Assembly: GCA_017448375.1 (NCBI GenBank) | Contig: JAFSLR010000095.1 | Location: forward strand, 1-6,921 | Direction: 5' to 3' | From: Synergistaceae bacterium | GTDB taxonomy: Bacteria; Synergistota; Synergistia; Synergistales; Aminobacteriaceae | DNA length: 6,921 nt | Shown here: piece after piece, positions 1 to 6,100 of the stretch | How the letters are laid out: each line of letters starts with the position of its first letter | Numbering within the stretch: position 1 is the first letter of the stretch | Translations under genes and position numbers: made by a program | Notes under the pieces: generated by a model | Told to the model about the DNA's origin: nothing | Database searches by the model: none | The model's input: only the letters and a program-made list of their open reading frames with translations

Positions 1-859
1 AGCCCCTAAGAAGCCGCGACATTCCGCAGATTCGCTCACACTTAACGGGGTTGCGCTTGTGAGGCATTGCTGATGATCCCTTCTGGCCTGCCCCGAAAGG
101 CTCAAAGGCTTCACGTACTTCGGTGCGCTGAAGGTTACGGATTTCGAGTGCTATACGTTCGAGAGTTGATCCCATTACCGCAAGGGCATTGAGGACTCCT
201 GCGTGCCGGTCGCGCTGAAGAATCTGGTTCGAGACTTTAGCGGGTTCGAGCCCTAAGAGTTCGCAGACTCTCGCTTCAAGTTTGGGGTTGCACATCGCGT
301 AAGTTCCGACAGCCCCCGAAATTTTCCCGGCTGAAACGTCTTTTCGGGAATATTCGAGTCTCCCTATGTCGCGGAGAATCTCAGAATGCCAGTTGAGGAA
401 TTTTAGCCCCAATGATGTAGGCTCAGCGTGGATTCCGTGAGTCCTTCCTATTGTAGGGAGATGCTTGTATTTTTTCGCCAAATCGACAACAACATCATCA
501 AGTTCACCGAGTGCCTTTATGATTATGTCAAGGGAGTCGCGGAGCATTATTGAGCTTGCTGTGTCAAGAATATCGCTTGAGGTCATTCCGAGATGGAGAT
601 ACCTTCCGTTTTCACCGATATTTTCGGCGACTGCGCTGACGAACGCTACAACATCATGCTGAGTCTTCTTCTCGATTTCCTGCACTCTTTCAACCGTAAA
701 ACTTGCATGGGCTGTAATGTCTTCGAGGGCTTCTTCGGGGATTCTTCCCTGTTCGCACCACGCCTCGCAAACGGCCAGTTCAACATCAAGCATGACTTTA
801 AGCCTGTTGTACTCGTCCCATAAGGCTGAAATATCACGCTCTGAATATCTTTCTATCAT
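1..859 (-). CDS. purB: Adenylosuccinate lyase, N-terminal 286 residues (3' end beyond window)
   Basis: The enzyme acts in the cytoplasm on two purine steps: SAICAR to AICAR plus fumarate, and adenylosuccinate to AMP plus fumarate. My translation from ATG 857-859 gives 286 codons with no stop. It contains the fumarase/aspartase superfamily signature GSSAMPHKRNP at residues 261-271. Residues match the numbering of studied Bacillus subtilis PurB active-site residues: H68 (in TQHD), H89 (in YLHLG), H141 (in GRTHGIHAEP), S262 in the mobile loop, K268 and E275. TSSD at 93-96 is also conserved. The family is about 430 residues long, so roughly 145 C-terminal residues lie past the left edge. A GGAG ribosome site at 869-872 lies 9 nt before the start, and a strong promoter lies upstream. 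It is transcribed away from the export operon. The identification is very secure. Confidence 0.97.
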   Translation of the reverse strand, partial: MIERYSERDISALWDEYNRLKVMLDVELAVCEAWCEQGRIPEEALEDITAHASFTVERVQEIEKKTQHDVVAFVSAVAENIGENGRYLHLGMTSSDILDTASSIMLRDSLDIIIKALGELDDVVVDLAKKYKHLPTIGRTHGIHAEPTSLGLKFLNWHSEILRDIGRLEYSRKDVSAGKISGAVGTYAMCNPKLEARVCELLGLEPAKVSNQILQRDRHAGVLNALAVMGSTLERIALEIRNLQRTEVREAFEPFGAGQKGSSAMPHKRNPVKCERICGMSRLLRG

Positions 860-900
860 TGTAAAATTCTCCAATGCCGATAAATTTTGTGTACAGCAAG

Positions 901-929
901 ATTTTAATTGCGGGGGAAATCTCAGTCAA
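901..929 (-). promoter_or_regulatory. Sigma70-type promoter of purB
   Basis: On the minus strand TTGACT (924-929) is followed, after a 17-nt spacer, by TAAAAT (901-906). This is close to the consensus at both boxes with ideal spacing. Transcription should begin near 893-895, giving a leader of about 35 nt before the purB ATG. That leader is too short for a purine riboswitch, and none is visible. The match is seen directly; the activity is inferred. Confidence 0.75.
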
Positions 930-931
930 GG

Positions 932-962
932 TTACGTAATTCTGAAAGTTTTAGTGTAAAAT
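932..962 (+). promoter_or_regulatory. Possible promoter of the YjbH-SLBB export operon
   Basis: A -10-like TAAAAT lies at 957-962, 32 nt before the TTG start of the YjbH-family gene. The best -35 candidate is TTACGT at 932-937, with a long 19-nt spacer, so the match is weak compared with the purB promoter next to it. This may mean that an activator or alternative sigma factor is needed, or that the start lies elsewhere in 860-994. The TTACGT is half of the TTACGTAA palindrome at 932-939. Confidence 0.35.
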
Positions 963-980
963 AAGCAAAAATTTTTCATT

Positions 981-997
981 AGGGGCGATTCATTTTG
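981..997 (+). promoter_or_regulatory. Ribosome binding site and TTG start of the YjbH-family gene
   Basis: AGGGG (981-985) lies 9 nt before TTG (995-997). The TAG at 980-982 closes the frame upstream, and no start codon lies between that stop and the TTG. The next in-frame start, GTG at 1004, is too far from the site and would remove the MRR n-region of the signal peptide. The TTG start is therefore well supported and suggests modest translation. Confidence 0.75.
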
Positions 998-3145
998 CGT
1001 AGGGTGTTTTTATTCTGGCCTGTCTTAATCCTTACTTTTATTATTTCAGTCAGTGCTTCAGCTTCAACAGGAGGCAACACAGGACTGACGGGTTTATGGG
1101 AATATCCTACCGCCGAAATGCCCGAAGACGGCGCAGGAAGATTCGGTTTCACTTACAACTCACCTTATCAGTTTTACTTCTTGGATTTAGCCTGGCTTCC
1201 GTGGCTCGAAATCAACGCAAGGTTTTCAACTTTCGACACCTTATCAGTAAATTATCTTAACCAGGTAGCACCCGGCATTGACGGACGCAGATACATGGAC
1301 AAAGCCATAGACTTAAAGCTCATGTTATGGCACTCAAAATCCCCGCAGAACTGGATAATCCCTTCAATAGCTATCGGAGTTGTTGATATGATGGGTACGG
1401 AACTCATGAAGGCCTATTACGGCGCGGCAACATGGCATTTCGGGAATTTCGCGGCGACATTGGGCTACGGTTCGGACAGGCTCAACGGGTTTTACGGCGG
1501 AATTGAATGGGACGTTGCTGACTGGCTCACCTTCAAGGCTGAATATTCCCCATTGGATTACACGAAAGATGTTGTAGCCGGACACAGAGTACTCACTGAG
1601 CTTCCCTCAAAGAAATACAATGCAGGTATAGTCCTCAAAGCCCCGTGGGGTATGCAGGGTTCTGTTAGTTATCAGCGCGGTGATGAATGGGCGTTCAGCA
1701 TTTCACAGAAAATACATCTCGGAGGGCCGATTTTAGGCAACGGAAAAAAGAAATTCAATGTCCCCGGCGGATTCAGGTATGTAAATTGGGAAGACCCCGA
1801 ATCACAAGACTTATTTGCACGCATAAAATCAGGAATCGACAAGTACGTAAGAGTCCGCGATGTTGAGATGAAACTTGAGAAATCAGAAGAGTACGGAAGA
1901 AGATTATCATTGTCCTACGAAAATTACGGCTACGCTTCACACGCTGAGGCAATGACACGGTTAATAATAATCCTCTCTGAAGTAATGCCCGAAACTGACT
2001 CTCTACTCCTAATCGCCAAAAACGCCGGAATACCTGTCATCAAGGCAGAATTTCCCGGAACTTTGCTTTTTGACATAAGAGCGCGTTCTCTCAGGGAAGA
2101 AGACCCCATACACAGCGCAGTATTCACTTGGGCAAACTCCGACATTGAAGACCCCGACTCACATGTCCTAGCCTCAAAAGCTGAGCACGAGTTCAAAGCA
2201 ATGTTAGTGTATGAGCCTCGAATAGATCAGACTTTGGGCAAAGCATACATGGACAGGCTTGACATTGACGCGATTTACACAGGACGCTACACAAACGGCT
2301 GGGGCTCTGTCGTTGACGTACGATTCCCCGTCTACAACAAAATCAACGCCGACAGCGTAACGGGATTATGGTGGGAGCCCGAAATGAACAGCGAGACACG
2401 CATTCAGAACGCGGCCATGACATACGCGAATCATTTGGGCGGAAGCGGACGGGCTTGGTTCTTCGGGGAAGGCGGATACATCAATGAGGAATGGCTCGGC
2501 GCAAACTTATGGGCGAGATATTACGGGCATTCGGGACTCTGGTGGATAGGAGCGAGATACTCGGCACTTCATGACAGAGACCCGTGGACTTTCGCGGGAC
2601 TCACTACAGGAAAGCTCACGTATGCTTACGGACACGCATTTGATGACGAGGAGTCAGACCCCTGGCATCATGGATTATGGGTTCAGGGAGGATTTCACAT
2701 TGCTGATCTCAATCTTGATATTCAGGCGGATTACGGGCAGTTTGTCGACAACGACAGAGGCTGGAAACTCTCAGCAACAAGACACTGGGACGATACCGCT
2801 CTGGGCTTCTGGTACATTGCTACGGATATTGACGCTCCCGGAAAAGGTTTCACGAAGGCGGGCGTACATATGGAAATTCCTGCGGATAAGTGGTTCGGTA
2901 CATGGTTCGGGAACTCAAGCGCACATGTATGGGATCAGGATACTATGTTCCTTTCAACGTGGATGCCTCATTCAGGCCGCGAAGGAGGTACAATCAGAAC
3001 GCCTGAAAGATTCATCAGCCAGCTTCGTCCGGTCTCACTGAAGAAGAATGTTGCAAGAATGATTCAGGAGTACTGCTCATATGAAGACAATGATACGGAA
3101 GGTGGTAAAGAAATAAGCAGCATATTAGAATATATTTTCCATTAA
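995..3145 (+). CDS. YjbH/GfcD-family outer-membrane polysaccharide export protein
   Basis: This 716-residue protein is recognised as a YjbH-domain (DUF940) family member, comparable in length to E. coli YjbH (about 700). A signal peptide spans residues 1-24 (MRR n-region, hydrophobic core, ASA-type cleavage). It has no lipobox cysteine, unlike the E. coli lipoproteins. The family's start motif follows at 26-80: GNTGLTGLWEYPTA, then an SPY...WLPWLE segment. Residues about 28-245 show alternating beta strands rich in Trp and Tyr (first barrel-like region). Residues about 275-405 look like a mixed alpha/beta periplasmic insert, and about 405-658 form a second barrel-like region with Trp/Tyr clusters (GLWWEPEM, GLWWIGARYS). 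The charged 50-residue tail includes one Cys (693). Family members are encoded with capsule or exopolysaccharide loci (yjbEFGH, gfcABCDE), and their exact step is unresolved. Here the gene is followed by a Wza-like exporter 32 nt downstream, so joint action at the outer membrane is inferred. Confidence 0.85.
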   Translation: MRRVFLFWPVLILTFIISVSASASTGGNTGLTGLWEYPTAEMPEDGAGRFGFTYNSPYQFYFLDLAWLPWLEINARFSTFDTLSVNYLNQVAPGIDGRRYMDKAIDLKLMLWHSKSPQNWIIPSIAIGVVDMMGTELMKAYYGAATWHFGNFAATLGYGSDRLNGFYGGIEWDVADWLTFKAEYSPLDYTKDVVAGHRVLTELPSKKYNAGIVLKAPWGMQGSVSYQRGDEWAFSISQKIHLGGPILGNGKKKFNVPGGFRYVNWEDPESQDLFARIKSGIDKYVRVRDVEMKLEKSEEYGRRLSLSYENYGYASHAEAMTRLIIILSEVMPETDSLLLIAKNAGIPVIKAEFPGTLLFDIRARSLREEDPIHSAVFTWANSDIEDPDSHVLASKAEHEFKAMLVYEPRIDQTLGKAYMDRLDIDAIYTGRYTNGWGSVVDVRFPVYNKINADSVTGLWWEPEMNSETRIQNAAMTYANHLGGSGRAWFFGEGGYINEEWLGANLWARYYGHSGLWWIGARYSALHDRDPWTFAGLTTGKLTYAYGHAFDDEESDPWHHGLWVQGGFHIADLNLDIQADYGQFVDNDRGWKLSATRHWDDTALGFWYIATDIDAPGKGFTKAGVHMEIPADKWFGTWFGNSSAHVWDQDTMFLSTWMPHSGREGGTIRTPERFISQLRPVSLKKNVARMIQEYCSYEDNDTEGGKEISSILEYIFH

Positions 3146-3168
3146 ACATAAAATACAAAAAATTCTTT

Positions 3169-3180
3169 GAGGTGATAATG
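3169..3180 (+). promoter_or_regulatory. Ribosome binding site that sets the SLBB-protein start
   Basis: GAGGTGAT (3169-3176) matches the anti-Shine-Dalgarno sequence perfectly. Five nt separate GAGG from ATG 3178-3180. An in-frame GTG at 3172-3174 lies inside this site and so cannot be the start. ATG 3178 is preferred. TTG 3181, the next codon, is a less likely alternative. Confidence 0.7.
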
Positions 3181-5490
3181 TTGAAATACGTAAAATTTTT
3201 TCTGTCAGTTCTAATCATACTCGCGGTTGCTCCGAGTTCTTTTGCCGCCGATGCAGGCCCGGCAGTTCTCGCAGCCCCAACGCCAATAGCAATGCCCACA
3301 GCACCGGGTACAACAGGCATACCCACAACGCCTTCTGCCCCGACAATGCCGACAGTACCGAATATCCCTCAGACGGGCATAGATCTTTCTGGGCTTGACT
3401 CGACTCGTCCGACAACAACTCCCCGAACCGAGAATATAGACCTTACCGGCGATAATACGAACACAACAACAGACAATCTCAACGCTAATGCTGATACTGT
3501 GAATCTTTCTGAAGGTGATACTGAGAGACTCACAGAAGATGAAGTGAACAGCTATTTCGAGAGGATACTTTCTTCACGCTCAGAGGGAAACCCATTGGGG
3601 GATTTGTTCAGGAGGCTTCCGAGATACGGAATGTCATTCTTCCGCAGGCCGCCTTCAACATATGCGCCTATGGACACATCACCCGTAACACAGGGCTACA
3701 GAATCGGAGTCGGAGATGAGATGATGCTGACTGTCTGGGGAATCCCGGAGGAAGGGAACTTCAGGTTCAGCGTAAACCGCGACGGAATGGCACCGATTCC
3801 CCATATCGGAATGGTACGGCTTGCGGGATATACTATTCTTGAGGCCGAAAGGATAATCAGCGCGAGACTCAGCCAGTATTACACGGGCTTCCAGATGAAT
3901 CTGTCTATGGGTCAGCTGAGCTCTATAATGATATACGTAACAGGAAATGCAGTAAGGCCGGGAGCGTATACGATCTCATCATTCTCGACGCTGGTAAACG
4001 CTCTCATAGCTTCGGGCGGTCCTTCACTCAACGGTACACTGAGGAACATAGAACTCAAAAGGGACGGAAGGACTGTTGCAGTATTCGACATGTACGCTAT
4101 GTTATTGCAGGGCGACAAGACTCAGGACGTAAGGCTTCAGGCTGGGGACGTAATATTTATCCCTCCAGTAGGGCCTCTTGTGGGACTCGCCGGAGAGATT
4201 CAGAGGCCGGGAGTCTATGAGCTTAACGGGGCGACAAGGGTACAGGACCTTCTCTACATTGCCGGAGGACTCAACGCAAGGACATTCACTGGGCGCGTTC
4301 AGTATTACCGAATCAACGACAACACTTACGCAAACGCATTTGAAGGTACTCTAGCGGAGGTTGAGAACCGAGAGCTTCAGGACGGGGATATAATCAGGCT
4401 TTACCCGATATTCAACCTTGCGTCAACAGTATTAGTTACGGGCCCGTTAGTGAGGCCGGGAACGTTTGCGATAATTCCGGGTCGAACGAGGCTTTCAGAA
4501 ATCATAAACCGTGCCGGAGGACTCACAGTTACGGCTTCAGAGATTGCAGAGATTACCCGCGTAACGCCTTCGCTTAACGGCCCGGTGAATGAGCGTTTCA
4601 CCGTCAACGTATTCCAGGCATTGCAGGGAGACCCTGTTCATGACATAACGCTTGAGAATATGGATCAGATTACGGTGATGATAATTCCCGACTGGAAGCA
4701 GCAAATAAGGGTTAATATAGTGGGTGAAGTGAGGCGGCCCGGAAACTACTCGATGTTCCCCGGCGAAAAACTTTCAGACCTCATAGAACGTGCCGGAGGA
4801 TTCACGCCAAAAGCATTCCTGAAGGGTGCGATATTCACACGTATAAGCGTTGCACAGGAGCAGAGAATCTCAATAAACCAGATGGCCGACAGAATGGAGC
4901 GCGAACTCTTAGAGTCCTCTCAGAATACATCAGTTACGGCAACTTCAACGGGAGCGACACAGGGACTCAATCAGGAATACCAGCGAAGAAGGCAGCTCAT
5001 CGACAACTTGAGGCACATGGACATAATGGGAAGGGTAATAACGAAAGTTGACACTCCGGCAAACATTAAGGGTACAGTCTGGGACTATGAGCTTCAGAAC
5101 GGTGATGCGCTCATCATACCCGAAACGCCTTTAACGGTGAACGTTCTCGGAGCTGTATACTCATCAACAAGCCAGGTATACCGGCCTAACATGGGTATAA
5201 ACGCCTACATAAGCGCGGCCGGAGGTGCGTTAAGGAGCGCGCATAAACGCCTTGTGTATGTCATAAAGTCTGACGGTACGACACTGAGGCTTACGAGAAG
5301 TACGGCCATGTTATCGAGCAAAAAGTGGACAGCTCCGCGCGGATTCTCAGCGACGATTGAGCCGGGGGATACGATAGTTGTACCTGTGAAATACTCTGAC
5401 AGGCAGGGCATAGAGTCGTTCAAGGATGCTATTGACATAGTGTACAAGATAGCGGTTGCAACGGGCGTTGTAATCAGGGCAGTAGATTAA
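3178..5490 (+). CDS. Wza-like polysaccharide export protein with about five SLBB domains
   Basis: This 770-residue secreted protein probably forms the periplasmic and outer-membrane conduit for a surface polysaccharide. Residues 1-23 are a signal peptide ending SSFA|AD. No lipobox Cys is present, whereas E. coli Wza is a lipoprotein. Residues 24-100 are Pro/Thr/Asn-rich and probably disordered. A Poly_export (PES) domain spans about 172-250 (YRIGVGDEMMLTVWG onwards). SLBB domains follow at about 251-330, 334-410, 416-504, 511-648 and 653-736. Four carry a G-x3-RPG-x-[YF] motif (GNAVRPGAY, GEIQRPGVY, GPLVRPGTF, GEVRRPGNY). The fifth has lost the RPG. The fourth carries a charged insertion at about 560-625. 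The C-terminal segment 746-770 (ESFKDAIDIVYKIAVATGVV) resembles the amphipathic helix with which Wza crosses the outer membrane. Wza has 379 residues, so this is about twice as long. The start was chosen from the ribosome site at 3169. It lies between the YjbH-like and DUF4177-like genes. The family is certain; the cargo is unknown. Confidence 0.9.
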   Translation: MLKYVKFFLSVLIILAVAPSSFAADAGPAVLAAPTPIAMPTAPGTTGIPTTPSAPTMPTVPNIPQTGIDLSGLDSTRPTTTPRTENIDLTGDNTNTTTDNLNANADTVNLSEGDTERLTEDEVNSYFERILSSRSEGNPLGDLFRRLPRYGMSFFRRPPSTYAPMDTSPVTQGYRIGVGDEMMLTVWGIPEEGNFRFSVNRDGMAPIPHIGMVRLAGYTILEAERIISARLSQYYTGFQMNLSMGQLSSIMIYVTGNAVRPGAYTISSFSTLVNALIASGGPSLNGTLRNIELKRDGRTVAVFDMYAMLLQGDKTQDVRLQAGDVIFIPPVGPLVGLAGEIQRPGVYELNGATRVQDLLYIAGGLNARTFTGRVQYYRINDNTYANAFEGTLAEVENRELQDGDIIRLYPIFNLASTVLVTGPLVRPGTFAIIPGRTRLSEIINRAGGLTVTASEIAEITRVTPSLNGPVNERFTVNVFQALQGDPVHDITLENMDQITVMIIPDWKQQIRVNIVGEVRRPGNYSMFPGEKLSDLIERAGGFTPKAFLKGAIFTRISVAQEQRISINQMADRMERELLESSQNTSVTATSTGATQGLNQEYQRRRQLIDNLRHMDIMGRVITKVDTPANIKGTVWDYELQNGDALIIPETPLTVNVLGAVYSSTSQVYRPNMGINAYISAAGGALRSAHKRLVYVIKSDGTTLRLTRSTAMLSSKKWTAPRGFSATIEPGDTIVVPVKYSDRQGIESFKDAIDIVYKIAVATGVVIRAVD

Positions 5491-5502
5491 GGGGGAAATG
5501 CC

Positions 5503-5772
5503 GTGAAGAAAATCATTGCCGTGATTGCTGTAACTCTGTGCTTTGCGGGCTGTGCGTTTGCTGAGCGCGTGAAGTACGAGTATAAGATAGTGCCTCTAGG
5601 ATCGCTTACGTCATTGCAGAAGAGCAAGGGAGCAGCTGCCAAGACCGCTGAAGTTGAAGGGCTCTTGAATGAGAAGGGGCTTGAGGGCTGGGAGATTGCC
5701 GAAATTTTTGCGGTGAGGACGACTTTTGACCCCAATGTGTTTTTTGCGGTGATGAAACGTCCTGTTGAGTGA
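5503..5772 (+). CDS. Small exported DUF4177-like protein
   Basis: This is an 89-residue protein with a GTG start. GGGGG (5491-5495) lies 7 nt upstream, and the ATG at 5498 reads into a stop after two codons, so it is not the start. Residues 1-20 form a signal peptide (MKKIIAVIAVTLCFAGCAFA). Cleavage may follow AFA at 20. The sequence FAGC at 14-17 is a weak lipobox, so a lipoprotein anchored at Cys17 is also possible. The mature part has the pattern of DUF4177: YEYKIVPL at 25-32, a polar helix, LLNEKGLEGWEIAEI at 54-68, and a terminal FFAVMKRP strand at 80-87. That family has no established function, and many members are cytoplasmic; this one is exported. It begins 12 nt after the SLBB gene and is almost surely cotranscribed, which suggests a periplasmic role near the export channel. 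That role is inference from position only. Confidence 0.8.
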   Translation: MKKIIAVIAVTLCFAGCAFAERVKYEYKIVPLGSLTSLQKSKGAAAKTAEVEGLLNEKGLEGWEIAEIFAVRTTFDPNVFFAVMKRPVE

Positions 5773-5776
5773 AGGC

Positions 5777-5804
5777 TTGACGAATCGGGAATTTGCGCTA
5801 AAAT
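5777..5804 (+). promoter_or_regulatory. Sigma70-type promoter of tRNA-Pro
   Basis: TTGACG (5777-5782), a 16-nt spacer and TAAAAT (5799-5804) form a good promoter. Transcription would start near 5811, leaving a leader of only about 7 nt before the tRNA. It begins 4 nt after the stop codon of the preceding gene, so no terminator fits between them. Confidence 0.7.
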
Positions 5805-5817
5805 AGTTGCCGTTTTA

Positions 5818-5896
5818 CGGGACGTAGCGCAGTCTGGCTTAGCGCATCTGCATGGGGTGCAGGGGGTCGGAGGTTCGAATCCTCTCGTCCCGACCA
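5818..5896 (+). tRNA. tRNA-Pro, anticodon GGG
   Basis: A complete cloverleaf can be folded by eye. The acceptor CGGGACG pairs with CGTCCCG over 7 bp, followed by A and an encoded CCA. The D stem is GCGC/GCGC with an 11-nt loop containing GG. The anticodon stem TCTGC/GCAGG has one G-U pair and the loop ATGGGGT puts GGG at positions 34-36, reading CCC and CCU. The variable loop has 5 nt. The T stem GGAGG/CCTCT has loop TTCGAAT. The C at position 1 and the overall sequence resemble E. coli tRNA-Pro. Total length is 79 nt with CCA. It has its own promoter and a terminator downstream. Confidence 0.96.
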
Positions 5897-5912
5897 TAAA
5901 CCAGAAAATGAC

Positions 5913-5951
5913 AGTGAGACTCTTGCGGAAAACGTGGGGGTCTCATTTTTT
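5913..5951 (+). terminator. Rho-independent terminator after tRNA-Pro
   Basis: TGAGAC (5915-5920) pairs with GTCTCA (5940-5945). The stem can be extended at the base by G-U and A-T pairs, and inside by C5922-G5938 and neighbouring wobble pairs. It is followed by six T residues (5946-5951) and further T-rich sequence. The loop is fairly large. It is the first terminator seen after the YjbH-like gene, so it probably also ends readthrough from the export operon. Confidence 0.75.
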
Positions 5952-5994
5952 GTGTTTTTGTGTGTAAATTCTGCGTGAAAATCTTTAGCGTGTT

Positions 5995-6024
5995 TCGTGA
6001 TATTCGGCGTATGTATGCTATAAT
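5995..6024 (+). promoter_or_regulatory. Extended -10 promoter of the rpsF-ssb operon
   Basis: A perfect TATAAT (6019-6024) is preceded by TGC (6016-6018), which makes an extended -10. The -35 region is poor (TCGTGA at 5995-6000, 18-nt spacer), as is often tolerated with an extended -10. The predicted start is near 6031, giving a leader of about 70 nt. The region 5773-6100 holds no protein gene: it is filled by the tRNA promoter, tRNA, terminator, this promoter and the rpsF leader. Confidence 0.75.
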
Positions 6025-6030
6025 CATTCA

Positions 6031-6080
6031 GCCCTGCCTTTCGGGAAGTTCGCACAAGACGGAAGGCCGATTAAGTCCAT
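6031..6080 (+). promoter_or_regulatory. Candidate S6:S18-responsive rpsF mRNA leader
   Basis: The leader can form GCCTTTC (6036-6042) paired with GGAAGGC (6061-6067): 7 bp with one G-U, enclosing an 18-nt loop. The stem is followed at once by CCGATTAAG, so C6067-C6068-G6069 forms a CCG at the stem edge. In many bacteria the rpsF leader carries a hairpin with a conserved CCG that binds the S6:S18 complex and represses the operon. Position, stem and CCG fit that element, but I matched it by eye without a covariance model. A 4-bp CCCT/AGGG pairing (6032-6035 with 6081-6084) could link the structure to the ribosome site. Confidence 0.45.
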
Positions 6081-6100
6081 AGGGAGGAGGTGCAGAGAAA

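Noticed and set aside
859..886. TTGTAA-N16-TAAATT as an alternative plus-strand promoter
   Set aside because: Both boxes are weak, it overlaps the purB start and leader, and it would give an over 100-nt leader. TAAAAT at 957-962 is closer to the gene.
465..959. Three short plus-strand open frames opposite purB
   Set aside because: The minus strand encodes a clear adenylosuccinate lyase with all key active-site residues. These frames are antisense shadows.
2571..3041. 156-residue plus-strand open frame inside the YjbH-like gene
   Set aside because: It lies in another frame of a convincing gene, has no clear ribosome site and has a composition (Ser/Arg/Leu/Thr) typical of a shadow frame.
3149..3154. 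TAAAAT between the YjbH-like and SLBB genes as an internal promoter
   Set aside because: There is no convincing -35 box and the region is simply AT-rich. Cotranscription explains the 32-nt gap.
3172..3177. GTG at 3172 as the start of the SLBB protein
   Set aside because: The GTG lies inside the GAGGTGAT ribosome site, so it cannot be both. ATG 3178 has proper spacing.
3015..3326. 103-residue minus-strand open frame across the YjbH-SLBB junction
   Set aside because: It overlaps two well-supported genes and shows only low-complexity Ala/Gly from the antisense of the Pro/Ala-rich SLBB N terminus.
5487..5897. 136-residue minus-strand open frame beginning MVGTRGFEPPTP
   Set aside because: It starts in the antisense of tRNA-Pro, a well-known source of spurious predicted proteins with this exact start, then runs antisense to the DUF4177-like gene.
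5798..6055. Minus-strand open frames containing GREDSNLRPPAPH and RIRTSDPLHPMQ
   Set aside because: These are other frames of the antisense tRNA-Pro sequence and also cross the terminator and the rpsF promoter. They are classic spurious tRNA translations.
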